From positions 1 to 7,330 of the forward strand of contig CALCJG010000225.1 of assembly GCA_937967705.1 (NCBI GenBank): 7,330 bases of DNA. Direction: 5' to 3'. The position numbers and the translations under genes are program-made. Position 1 is the first letter of the stretch, and every line of letters starts with the position of its first letter. Under the pieces are notes generated by a model. That model made no database searches and had not been told where the DNA came from. It saw only the letters and a program-made list of their open reading frames with translations. The DNA comes from an uncultured Spirochaetia bacterium (GTDB taxonomy: Bacteria > Spirochaetota > UBA4802 > JAGODF01). Positions 1 to 7,029 of the stretch are shown one piece after another.

Positions 1-1
1 G

Positions 2-1147
2 CTGCGGCAGTCGCAGAAAATGGAGGTCATCGGGAGGCTCGCCGGCGGCGTGGCCCACGATTTCAACAATATGCTCGTCGTGATCATGGGAAGCGCCGAA
101 CTCCTTGCCCTCAATCTGAACCCGGAGGGGGAGGAAAAGGAGTATATAACGAGAATACTCGAAACGGGGGAAAAGGCTTCGGGCCTCATCAGGAAACTCA
201 TGCTCTTCTCGCGGAAGGGAGGTGCCGTTTTCCAGAATTTTGACCTGCACGAGACGATACTGAGCGTCGCGGATATTCTCGGGCACACTCTTGACAAGAG
301 GATACGGATAACATTAAACATGAAAGCCGAAGCGAGCAGGATTTCAGGAGACCCGATACTGATTGAAAACGCTCTTCTCAACATGGCCATCAATTCCCGT
401 GACGCGATGCCGGAGGGCGGGGAAATCAATTTCTCGACATTAAACGCCGATATCGACGACTTCTTCATCAAGAACCACCCCTTCAGTATAGAAAGGGGCC
501 ATTACATAGAGATTGATATTTCCGATACGGGACACGGCATCAGCCCTGAGTGTATCAAGAAAATTTTCGATCCCTTCTTTACCACCAAGCCGTCGGGCAA
601 GGGAACCGGTCTCGGGCTTGCGGCGGTCTACGGAACGGTCAAGGAGCATAAAGGGACGATAGACGTTTACAGCGAGCCCGGAAAAGGTACCGTTTTTAAA
701 CTCTACCTCCCGTGTGATACGGAATCGGCAGGAGCGGTAACCAGTGAGGATTCCGGACTGATAAAGGGAAGCGGTACGGTCCTCATCATCGACGATGACG
801 CCACTATCCTGCTAAACCTTGGGGAGATGCTTGCCAGGCTGGGATATGCCGTCATCCCGGCATCTGGGGGCAAGGAAGGAGCGGATATCTACAGGAAAAG
901 GGGGGGCGATATCGATCTCGTTATCTGTGATATCATCATGCCGGAAATCGACGGTATAGAGACCATTAAGCTGCTGAAAAACATCAGGAGTGACGTCAGG
1001 GTGATTATCTCCTCCGGGTTTCATAACGAAGAACTTTCAGGGAAGCTTTTCGAGATGAACATTGCCGGATTTATGCAGAAACCGTTTAAGATGGATACCC
1101 TGAGCCGGCTGATCCATTCTGTTCTTAAGGGGGAGGAAAAAGGCTGA
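2..1147 (+). CDS. Hybrid sensor histidine kinase, C-terminal part (HisKA-HATPase_c-receiver), 5' truncated
   Basis: This is the kinase core of a two-component sensor that autophosphorylates on His and passes phosphate to its own receiver domain. The frame is open to the window edge, and the codons before the Met at position 20 read LRQSQK, the usual lead-in to this H-box. The Met is therefore internal and the sensor region lies upstream. Counting from that Met, the H-box [13 protein letters not shown] has phospho-acceptor His13. The ATPase domain follows, with an N-box around Asn125, G1 motif DTGHG at 169-173, F-box FDPFFTTK and G2 motif GKGTGLGL at 193-200. A receiver domain spans about 253-370, with acidic pocket DDD 258-260, phospho-acceptor Asp304 and conserved Lys354 (QKPF). 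All catalytic residues are present. No output domain follows, so the signal must pass to a separate partner or phosphotransfer protein. The gene converges on the AraC-type gene. Confidence 0.95.
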   Translation: MRQSQKMEVIGRLAGGVAHDFNNMLVVIMGSAELLALNLNPEGEEKEYITRILETGEKASGLIRKLMLFSRKGGAVFQNFDLHETILSVADILGHTLDKRIRITLNMKAEASRISGDPILIENALLNMAINSRDAMPEGGEINFSTLNADIDDFFIKNHPFSIERGHYIEIDISDTGHGISPECIKKIFDPFFTTKPSGKGTGLGLAAVYGTVKEHKGTIDVYSEPGKGTVFKLYLPCDTESAGAVTSEDSGLIKGSGTVLIIDDDATILLNLGEMLARLGYAVIPASGGKEGADIYRKRGGDIDLVICDIIMPEIDGIETIKLLKNIRSDVRVIISSGFHNEELSGKLFEMNIAGFMQKPFKMDTLSRLIHSVLKGEEKG

Positions 1148-1173
1148 TGGTTTTTATCTCAGGACTTGAAGGT

Positions 1174-1190
1174 ATACCTGTCTCAGGTAT
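1174..1190. terminator. Small hairpin in the convergent gap, possible bidirectional terminator
   Basis: ATACCTG (1174-1180), a TCT loop and CAGGTAT (1184-1190) form a perfect 7-bp stem. It is the only clear hairpin between the stop codons of the convergent kinase and AraC-type genes. Its position suits a shared terminator, but there is no T-tract on either side, so it is not a textbook intrinsic terminator. The gap is only 46 bp and I see nothing else in it. Confidence 0.25.
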
Positions 1191-1193
1191 CTT

Positions 1194-2813
1194 TCAGGAC
1201 TCCCGTGATCTACTCCTAAGCCTGTACTCACCTGGTGAAACCTTTTTTATTTTCTGAAAGGATCTACTGAACGTTGACAAGCTTTCGAATCCGACCGTAA
1301 AGGCTATATCCGTTATTTTCTCAATCCCTTCCGCAAGGCGTTGCGAGGCATCTTCAATCCTTAGTTCATTGATATAATCATTTATCCTTTTGCCAGTGTA
1401 TTTGTTGAAAACACGGCTCAGGTAATCGGGGCTCATGTCAACCGATGAGGCAAGCCCCTCGCGGGAGATGTCCTCCCGGTAGTTTTCCCTGATAAAAACG
1501 AGTATGGACTCTATTTTCTCCTCAGGAAGGGATGGGTATGTTTTTTTCTCCATGTGGTGCATTTTATCATAAACTTTTTTGAGCGAAAGCCAGCGAATCA
1601 TGAAGTTCCTGGCAACAACGGACATGTAGATTACAACAAAGAAGGGGGAACTGTATGCTGAGAGCATGAAGGAATGGCTGCTTCCCTGAATGGACAACGC
1701 GGTTTCAACGAGCATTACTGTCAACGAAAGAATGGAAAGACCCCATAATGTTGCAATGGTAAATCTGTCCGTGTTCACATTCTTCGCATGAAGCAGAACG
1801 GAAAGGTAATAGGGTATTATGAGAATGAAGTCTGCCGAAGCGATGATCAGCTTCACAGACGGTGTTTCTGCCCCAAACAGAAATGCAACAGATAGAAGGA
1901 GCAGGGGGATGAAAATCGAGTTGTGAATAGAAAGAAAGAAATGGAGCAGTCCCTGCATTGACAGGATAAAGAATATTGAGAAAAGGGGAATGGTTGCCCA
2001 CATGAATGATGAATACAGGTTCGCATTGAGTCCGGGCTTCCAGGGGGAAAAGGGGATGGCAATATAAAGTAGATAGAGCATCATCAGAACAAACGAATAG
2101 AGGAAGACCTTCTCTCTGGGATTGAGTATATAGTAAACCAGAATGGGCAATGCGGATATGAAAAAGAAAAACATCAGTCCCATCGGTATGTATAGATACA
2201 GGACGTTATGCCGTTGAAGCCTTTCCTTGATGAAATGGTCATTAGAGATTTCAGGGATTTCCGAGATGTAAATCCTGTTTGATATGGGTACAATCTGGAG
2301 GGTGATAGTGTTCGGTCCCTCCCTGAGAAGCGCCCCAGGGAAGAGGAAAGCTGACGCTGAGTGGGGCATGACAAGGTCTTCAGGCCTCTTCTCTCCGACA
2401 AGGATGCCGTTGATGAAGACCTTCAGCGGGTAAGAGACCTTTCCCAGGAAAATGCCCATCACCCTGCCACTTTTTTTTGAAACGATAAAGGAGTCCCTCA
2501 TCAACAACATCAGAGGACTCTCCGGATTTCCCGGGATGTCTAACCTGAAGGGCAGATCAGCTTTTCTCCAATTTATACCCTTCCTCCTTCCGTATTCTTC
2601 AACACCCGGGATGTCCCCCTGATAGAAGTGCCATCCATTCAGGGGAATTACCTCGTTAGTGTTCGGGAGAAGCATCAGCGGGAAGAGGAAAACCATTCCC
2701 AGCATTATAAGAAAAGCCGGGCAGAGGGTCCTGGTCGTTGGGCCCTGAAAATTCGGGGCAAGTCCTCCTTTCGGGAACAGGGATACGGGACGGATACTCA
2801 TACCAATAACCAT
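1194..2813 (-). CDS. Membrane-anchored AraC-family regulator with jelly-roll sensor and seven transmembrane helices
   Basis: This 539-aa protein appears to join an extracytoplasmic sensor to a DNA-binding domain in one chain. An N-terminal hydrophobic segment (about 31-50) is a signal anchor. Residues 55-180 resemble the galactose-binding-like jelly roll of 7TMR-DISM and glycosidase proteins (LNGWHFYQGD, LPFRLDIPG, VFINGILVGE, LREGPNTITLQIV). Seven hydrophobic stretches follow at about 205-230, 235-256, 266-295, 298-314, 320-343, 350-375 and 382-408, then a short charged linker. Residues 433-534 are a complete AraC/XylS double helix-turn-helix domain, with EDISREGLASSVDMSPDYLS and then ITDIAFTVGFESLSTFSRSF...SPGEYR. 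The start is chosen because CTGAGG lies just before the ATG and a promoter-like element sits immediately upstream. An ATG four codons later has no clear ribosome site. The gene diverges from the radical SAM operon, its likeliest target, and probably also regulates itself. The domain architecture is clear; the ligand and targets are unknown. Confidence 0.93.
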   Translation of the reverse strand: MVIGMSIRPVSLFPKGGLAPNFQGPTTRTLCPAFLIMLGMVFLFPLMLLPNTNEVIPLNGWHFYQGDIPGVEEYGRRKGINWRKADLPFRLDIPGNPESPLMLLMRDSFIVSKKSGRVMGIFLGKVSYPLKVFINGILVGEKRPEDLVMPHSASAFLFPGALLREGPNTITLQIVPISNRIYISEIPEISNDHFIKERLQRHNVLYLYIPMGLMFFFFISALPILVYYILNPREKVFLYSFVLMMLYLLYIAIPFSPWKPGLNANLYSSFMWATIPLFSIFFILSMQGLLHFFLSIHNSIFIPLLLLSVAFLFGAETPSVKLIIASADFILIIPYYLSVLLHAKNVNTDRFTIATLWGLSILSLTVMLVETALSIQGSSHSFMLSAYSSPFFVVIYMSVVARNFMIRWLSLKKVYDKMHHMEKKTYPSLPEEKIESILVFIRENYREDISREGLASSVDMSPDYLSRVFNKYTGKRINDYINELRIEDASQRLAEGIEKITDIAFTVGFESLSTFSRSFQKIKKVSPGEYRLRSRSRES

Positions 2814-2819
2814 TTACCT

Positions 2820-2874
2820 CAGAACGTTTTGATAATCATAAGAAACCCGCTGATATGTGCCAGAACTTTTCAAC
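2820..2874. repeat. Pair of CAGAAC-n-TTTT direct repeats, candidate operator
   Basis: CAGAACgTTTTgat at 2820-2833 and CAGAACTTTTcaac at 2861-2874 are near-copies in the same orientation, 41 bp apart, about four helical turns. The downstream copy overlaps the -35 element proposed for the leftward AraC-type gene, and the upstream copy sits between its -10 element and start codon. AraC-family proteins generally bind direct repeats on one DNA face, so these are plausible half-sites. Two short AT-containing repeats could also match by chance. Confidence 0.25.
2835..2863 (-). promoter_or_regulatory. Sigma70-like promoter for the AraC-type regulator
   Basis: Read on the minus strand, CTGGCA (2863-2858), a 17-bp spacer and TATGAT (2840-2835) match the sigma70 consensus at 4/6 and 5/6 positions. 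The start of transcription would fall near 2828, giving a leader of about 15 nt that still includes the CTGAGG ribosome site. It lies back-to-back with the rightward promoter, with 27 bp between the two -35 elements. Confidence 0.5.
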
Positions 2875-2890
2875 CCTGGCTGTGCATTTA

Positions 2891-2920
2891 TTGACATTGA
2901 CAGCGGTTGCATAGTAGAAT
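2891..2920 (+). promoter_or_regulatory. Sigma70-like promoter for the radical SAM-lipoprotein operon
   Basis: TTGACA (2891-2896, perfect), an 18-bp spacer and TAGAAT (2915-2920, 5/6) form a good sigma70 promoter. A second TTGACA directly abuts the first (2897-2902), but its spacing to the same -10 is too short to use. Transcription would begin near 2927, leaving a leader of about 77 nt before the start at 3004. A perfect inverted repeat, CTGAA-ATG-TTCAG (2921-2933), covers the predicted start point and could be an operator. Confidence 0.6.
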
Positions 2921-3003
2921 CTGAAATGTTCAGTATCTTTTTCATAAGGGATCAGAGCCCCTGCAGGGATGTCCCCGTATTTCGCCCGATGAGAGGCAAA
3001 TCC

Positions 3004-5613
3004 ATGACACGAATGAGACTTGTTCAGCCGGCAATCGCAATACCCCGCTACAGGCAGCTGCGCATGCCCGTTGTGGCCGCAGAGTTTTCTCCATACTGTG
3101 ATGTTGAGATTAATGACGAGAATATCGAGAAGGTGGATTACTCAGGCACGGATATTGTGGGACTCACCTGCCAGACCTATAACGCCTACCGGGCCTTCTA
3201 TATTTCCGAACAGTTCAGAAAGAGGGGGGTCCGGACCATTTTGGGCGGGGTGTTCGCAACGGCCATGCCCGGGAGGGCGCTGGAGCACTTCGATTCAGTG
3301 GTTGTTGGCGAGGTTGAGGGACTGGGACGGGATATAATCGATGATTTGAAAAAAGGTTCACTGAAAAAGATATACGGGAACAGTACTCCTCCTGATCTTT
3401 CTAACACGAGGACACCGCGATATGACCTTTTAAAGAATAACCGATATTATCGCATCAACTTCCCCATAGAGACCTCGCGCGGCTGTCCTCATCGGTGTTC
3501 CTTCTGCTTCAGTGCATGCCAGTATCCCACATACCGAAAACGATCCCTGGCAGACATCGAGCGTGATCTTTCGCTTCACGATCACGGTATGATAGAGGTT
3601 ATAGACCTTCACTTCGCTGCTGATAAAAGATTCCTCCTATCCGTCTGTGATCTCCTGAAAAACATGAGGGTTCGATCATGGTTTGGGGAAGCAACCTTGC
3701 ACTCCATGGATGACGACCGCATTCTCAAGGCATTGTCGGATAGCAACTGTAAAATGGTCTTTGTAGGTCTCGAATCTATTTCATCGGAGTCACTGGAAGG
3801 CATCAACAAGGGATTCAATAAAACCCATGAATACAGGAGAATTATCAAGAAATGCCAGGATCATGGCATATTCGTTCACGCTGGACTGATGTGGGGACTT
3901 GACGAGCAGGATGAAAGCTGTTTTTCGGAGACGCTTGAGTTCAGCGAGGAAGCCCGGCTTTACCTGGCCAGTAATAATCTTCTTACTTTTTTCCCGGGGA
4001 CTCGCCTGTTTGATGAGATGAGGGGTGAGAACCGAATCATAACCGATGATTTCCGCGATTATGACTCTGCTCATATTACTGTACGGCCTGATAGGCTCAC
4101 ATTTCAAACCCTCCTTCGGGGAATGAAGCGATTCGTCCGAGGATTTTACTCCTTCCGTTCAATATTTAAAAGAGCCTTCCAGTCTACCAATACTAATCTC
4201 ATGGTCTTCTGCGATTATCTGGGTTTCAACCTCCTTTACCGGGCCTATTATAAAAAATGGCTGCGAAAAGTTGAGAAAGGATTTGATGAGTTGTCAAAAG
4301 TAGACAGGCCGAAGGACATAACCGTAAAACCTGAACCGGACTATCTTGTGGAAAAGAATTCCTTTCCCCATCTTTACAATAACATCCCCTTTATGTACAG
4401 GATCTACGACTTGATATGGCGTTACTGGGAATTCTGGTTCAGGAAGCTTCAGGGGTCTTTCCGAAGACCCTCTCTGGTGTTTCATGCCTTTTCCTCCCTG
4501 CTATATGCTTGCGGGCTTGTTACTCATCCGTTCATCCATGCGGGGATGGGCTTTCTGCCGGTTTATGACCTGAAGAGCCCGATGCTGGTTTTTCTTCACT
4601 ATCTGTTCACTTGGACGGCCACAGTCTTCATGACCTTCTCTCTGGGCACGCTACGGGCGTCACCCCCCATCAGGATTGTGCTCGTCTGCATTGCGACGGT
4701 CCCTCTCCTCGGGTTTCCGTTGATGACCAGCGGCACGCATCCAATTCTGCTTTTCCTGATGGCCGTTGCAAATATCCTTTTCCTTATGAAGGGGGTAAGC
4801 TATCATGCCTCCCCAGGGGAGAAGGATACAGGGTTCCTCCGTTACTATGTTTATCAGGCGATCTCACCTGTTCTCGATAGCAGCCGATTTTTCAGGATCG
4901 ATTTCACAGGCGTCACGATCAGGCATTCTCTGGCCATACAGCTTCTGGGATCGTTTCAGCTCCTAACGGCAGTGTTCCTCTTCCTCATTCTCATCAGGCT
5001 TAACCCGTCTTTCCTGCATAATCAAATTCCAGGGATATCATTCTTGCTGACATCCCTTGTCGCGGGGTTATATGTCTATGTCACACTGGCTGGCTTGGGG
5101 AATGTAATATGCGGTATATGGAAATTGTGGGGATTCTCAGCCGATCCATGGTGCGACCATGCGATGGCATCAGAGTCACCGGCGAATTTTTGGAGCCGTT
5201 TCAACACTCAGGCATCACTATGGTATCGGCAACTCATCTTTAAACCTCTGTTGGGCAGGGTAAGGTCAAACAAACCGGTGTGGTTTTTTTTGGCAACGAT
5301 GGCGCCTTTTGTCATCAGCGCCATCTTCTTAATCTATGTCATGAAGACCGTGTCGCTTCATGGCTCAGAGATGAATGCACAGACGGACGACCCCCTTTAT
5401 GCCCTTTGGGGGATGCCGATCCTCGCGTATTTTCTGCTCCAGGGGATAGCCGTCTATATTCAGAAATCAAGTCAGTCAAAGGTTGAAACAGATGATGACA
5501 CTTCTTCAGGTGTAACAATAAGAATGGCCGTAAAAATAATTCTAACCGTCACATTTATTGGGGTTACTGGGATGCTGTTCTTTTACGGGGCCTATGCCAT
5601 GCTCCGATTCTAA
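3004..5613 (+). CDS. B12-binding/radical SAM protein fused to a wax-synthase-like (MBOAT) membrane domain
   Basis: This 869-aa protein has three parts. Residues about 1-125 are a B12-binding-like Rossmann domain of the HpnR/BchE type (GTDIVGLTCQTYNAYRAFYI, LGGVFATAMP 80-89, VVVGEVEG). No DxHxxG motif is seen, and the usual His after GGV/P is Phe84. Residues about 150-400 are a radical SAM domain with a 4Fe-4S motif, Cys161, Cys165 and Cys168 (GCPHRCSFC), plus FVGLESIS and FFPGTRLFDEM. Residues 490-869 hold about nine membrane segments and resemble wax-synthase-type MBOATs, notably FWSRFN at 729-734 and YFLLQGIAVY near 809-818. The usual catalytic His seems absent (Leu776). Radical SAM/B12 enzymes often methylate or otherwise modify lipids and natural products, so a membrane lipid substrate is plausible but inferred. 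The start at 3004 is chosen because GAGAGG (2991-2996) lies 7 nt before it; a start at 2857 would precede the promoter. It is the first gene of an operon with the lipoprotein. Confidence 0.92.
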   Translation: MTRMRLVQPAIAIPRYRQLRMPVVAAEFSPYCDVEINDENIEKVDYSGTDIVGLTCQTYNAYRAFYISEQFRKRGVRTILGGVFATAMPGRALEHFDSVVVGEVEGLGRDIIDDLKKGSLKKIYGNSTPPDLSNTRTPRYDLLKNNRYYRINFPIETSRGCPHRCSFCFSACQYPTYRKRSLADIERDLSLHDHGMIEVIDLHFAADKRFLLSVCDLLKNMRVRSWFGEATLHSMDDDRILKALSDSNCKMVFVGLESISSESLEGINKGFNKTHEYRRIIKKCQDHGIFVHAGLMWGLDEQDESCFSETLEFSEEARLYLASNNLLTFFPGTRLFDEMRGENRIITDDFRDYDSAHITVRPDRLTFQTLLRGMKRFVRGFYSFRSIFKRAFQSTNTNLMVFCDYLGFNLLYRAYYKKWLRKVEKGFDELSKVDRPKDITVKPEPDYLVEKNSFPHLYNNIPFMYRIYDLIWRYWEFWFRKLQGSFRRPSLVFHAFSSLLYACGLVTHPFIHAGMGFLPVYDLKSPMLVFLHYLFTWTATVFMTFSLGTLRASPPIRIVLVCIATVPLLGFPLMTSGTHPILLFLMAVANILFLMKGVSYHASPGEKDTGFLRYYVYQAISPVLDSSRFFRIDFTGVTIRHSLAIQLLGSFQLLTAVFLFLILIRLNPSFLHNQIPGISFLLTSLVAGLYVYVTLAGLGNVICGIWKLWGFSADPWCDHAMASESPANFWSRFNTQASLWYRQLIFKPLLGRVRSNKPVWFFLATMAPFVISAIFLIYVMKTVSLHGSEMNAQTDDPLYALWGMPILAYFLLQGIAVYIQKSSQSKVETDDDTSSGVTIRMAVKIILTVTFIGVTGMLFFYGAYAMLRF

Positions 5614-5629
5614 GATCAAAGGTGAGTTT

Positions 5630-6649
5630 ATGAAAAGAATGACAATATGCCTGCTGGTTATTTTGATGTCTTCCGTCGGGTGCAAAGGCTCTATGGATAA
5701 TTACTATATCAGCGAGGCGATGGATAATCTTGAGAAAATCTCTTCTTATGAAGGGGTTATTCTGGAAAAAGGACTGATGGAAAGCGGTGATATCAAAACG
5801 AGAGTTGTTTTTTCAAGGGATGGTTTCCTTTACGCGGAGGTTTTGGCGCCTAAGGCTTTCAGGGGGGATGTCTTTCTGAACAATGGGAGCGACATGTTCA
5901 TATACTATGCCGCATCACGCTTTGGGATACGAATCAGGGGGTTCTATACCGTAATTAACGATAGTGCTGAAAAATGGCGGAAAAGGACGAGGGAACGACT
6001 GGAGAAGAGCGCCGCTGAAAACGAGATTGATTGGAGGGGGTCTGTTCAGGTGGCGAAAAGGAAAGCCTATTATTTTACAATTGATCCTCTCAAAAAGGGG
6101 GATTACCGCCTGGCTGAAAAGCTGTGGAGCGATGCTGATTACTCGTTCCCCCTGAAACTTGAAATGTATAAGGACAACAAACTCTTCTATGCCTTTCATT
6201 TCGAATCGATTGTTTATAATAAAAAGCAGAGTATTGAGCGGGACTATTCTTTCCCGGGAGGAACGGTTGTGGCTACCTGGGACATGACCTCGAAGGGTTA
6301 TTCCATATCCGCAATTAAAAAGGGGTTGAATTTTAAGCTGAAAGTTCCCTGTTCTCTCCCAAAGAGAATGGTTCTTAAAAAGATCGTGAGGGCGAAAGGT
6401 GTTATCCCGGCCGCATGTCTCATATACTGTAGCGATATCCATTACATCCTGCTTTCGGAGGTGCGGGATTACGGAATTATCAAGATATGCCCCAAGGGAA
6501 TTGTCATACCTTCAATTGATACGACGGCACGTTTGCTCCTTCTGGGAGATATTTCCACCATTACATGGAAGGACAGGGGGGTGAGCTTGACTCTCACAGG
6601 GACATTGCCCTACCAGGAGATGATCGATATAGCGAAGAATGTTAAATGA
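5630..6649 (+). CDS. Putative lipoprotein with LolA/RseB-like fold
   Basis: This 339-aa protein begins MKRMTICLLVILMSSVGC, a short signal peptide with a likely lipidated Cys18. The -3 residue is Ser rather than the usual Leu/Val, so lipidation is likely but not certain. Residues about 28-235 look like the half-barrel of the LolA/LppX/RseB superfamily (MDNLEKISSYEGVILEKG, then alternating strands and PLKLEMYKDNKLFYAFHFES). Residues about 240-339 resemble the C-terminal domain of RseB/MucB or DUF4367 proteins, ending LPYQEMIDIAKNVK. That fold binds acyl chains or lipids in LolA and LppX, and envelope stress signals in RseB. The start is 16 nt after the radical SAM stop, with AAAGGTGAG just upstream. 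Longer in-frame starts overlap the previous gene and lack a signal peptide. It is surely cotranscribed with that gene. Role inferred: carrying or sensing the lipid the enzyme acts on. Family assignment is by pattern and moderate in confidence. Confidence 0.85.
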   Translation: MKRMTICLLVILMSSVGCKGSMDNYYISEAMDNLEKISSYEGVILEKGLMESGDIKTRVVFSRDGFLYAEVLAPKAFRGDVFLNNGSDMFIYYAASRFGIRIRGFYTVINDSAEKWRKRTRERLEKSAAENEIDWRGSVQVAKRKAYYFTIDPLKKGDYRLAEKLWSDADYSFPLKLEMYKDNKLFYAFHFESIVYNKKQSIERDYSFPGGTVVATWDMTSKGYSISAIKKGLNFKLKVPCSLPKRMVLKKIVRAKGVIPAACLIYCSDIHYILLSEVRDYGIIKICPKGIVIPSIDTTARLLLLGDISTITWKDRGVSLTLTGTLPYQEMIDIAKNVK

Positions 6650-6911
6650 CCACGAAATGGGGACATCCTATTGATGTTTGATGCATCCGCTGACTTATCC
6701 GCATGCCTTTGGTTTTATAGGCTAGCACTTTCGTCAGTTTCCCGGGCCTTTGCCGATTTCTCGTGGATATGGTATTACGCAGGGTATCATGCACGGCTCA
6801 TTCATGGCAACCTGGGGTATGATTGTTCCTGAAGAAGAAGACAATGGCTGGGTTATAAGGTCATTACAATTGCAGCGAGGAAAAAGCCTGTACATCTGTA
6901 AAAAAGTTCAT
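6650..6911. other. Intergenic stretch with only doubtful small ORFs
   Basis: No convincing gene is seen between the lipoprotein stop and the terminator-like hairpin. One frame runs from ATG 6674 to a stop at 6830-6832 (52 codons, rich in aromatic residues, including DFSWIWYYAGYHARLIHGN) with only a weak GGGGA about 10 nt upstream. A second, overlapping frame runs from ATG 6789 to a stop at 6924-6926 (45 codons, including MIVPEEEDNGWVIRSL). The two are in adjacent frames, so together they could be the frameshifted remnant of one gene. They could also be chance ORFs or a long 3' untranslated region. I recognise neither product. Confidence 0.4.
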
Positions 6912-6958
6912 CATGACTGCCTTTGATTGATCGGGGAATGGCCCCTGTCATGCTTTTT
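6912..6958 (+). terminator. Probable intrinsic terminator after the lipoprotein operon
   Basis: CATGAC (6912-6917) pairs with GTCATG (6947-6952), enclosing a second hairpin GGGG-AATGG-CCCC (6933-6945). A C and five T residues (6954-6958) follow the outer stem at once. The stem plus T-tract fits Rho-independent termination on the plus strand. It separates the operon from the promoter of the MarR gene. It lies 262 nt beyond the lipoprotein stop, so the operon would have an unusually long trailer, or the element may end a small RNA. Confidence 0.5.
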
Positions 6959-6989
6959 CTTATATCGGGAATATTTTTCATATTTGAAC

Positions 6990-7018
6990 TTGACAGATTT
7001 TAGCAGCATTCATATAAT
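6990..7018 (+). promoter_or_regulatory. Perfect-consensus sigma70 promoter of the MarR-family gene
   Basis: TTGACA (6990-6995), a 17-bp spacer and TATAAT (7013-7018) match the sigma70 consensus at every position and at optimal spacing. Transcription would start near 7025. That makes the ATG at 7043 the first usable start and excludes the in-frame ATG at 7022. The leader is about 18 nt and has no clear Shine-Dalgarno sequence. Confidence 0.8.
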
Positions 7019-7029
7019 TGTATGTACAA
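7018..7029. promoter_or_regulatory. Palindrome over the MarR transcription start, candidate autoregulatory operator
   Basis: TTGTA-TG-TACAA is a perfect inverted repeat that overlaps the last base of the -10 element and covers the predicted transcription start. A second small palindrome, GATA-A-TATC (7034-7042), abuts the start codon. MarR dimers typically bind short AT-rich palindromes overlapping their own promoter and block polymerase, so this is a natural self-repression site. It is shorter than many known MarR operators. Confidence 0.45.

Noticed and set aside
20..22. ATG at position 20 as the true start of the histidine kinase
   Set aside because: Upstream codons in the same frame (LRQSQK) continue the conserved lead-in to the H-box, and there is no ribosome site in view. 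The gene runs off the left edge.
2843..2864. Possible sigma54 promoter (TGGCAC on the minus strand) upstream of the AraC-type gene
   Set aside because: The -12 element is missing: no TTGC follows, and the nearest GC is one base off the required spacing. A sigma70-like arrangement fits better.
2959..2968. CCCTGCAGGG palindrome in the leader of the radical SAM gene as a riboswitch or attenuator stem
   Set aside because: It can form only a very short stem with a tight loop, and no second alternative structure or T-tract is seen; a cobalamin riboswitch would be far larger than the roughly 77-nt leader.
5915..6442. A 175-codon minus-strand open frame inside the lipoprotein gene
   Set aside because: It lies entirely antisense to a gene with a signal peptide, ribosome site and fold-like sequence; its translation shows no recognisable motif or coherent domain pattern.
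6650..6766. CCACGAAAT (6650-6658) and ATTTCTCGTGG (6756-6766) as long-range inverted repeat arms
   Set aside because: The match needs a 2-nt bulge and the arms are about 100 bp apart with no mobile-element gene between them; chance is the simplest explanation.
7022..7024. ATG at 7022 as the start of the MarR gene
   Set aside because: It lies before the transcription start expected from the TATAAT at 7013-7018, within the operator-like palindrome, and has no ribosome site.
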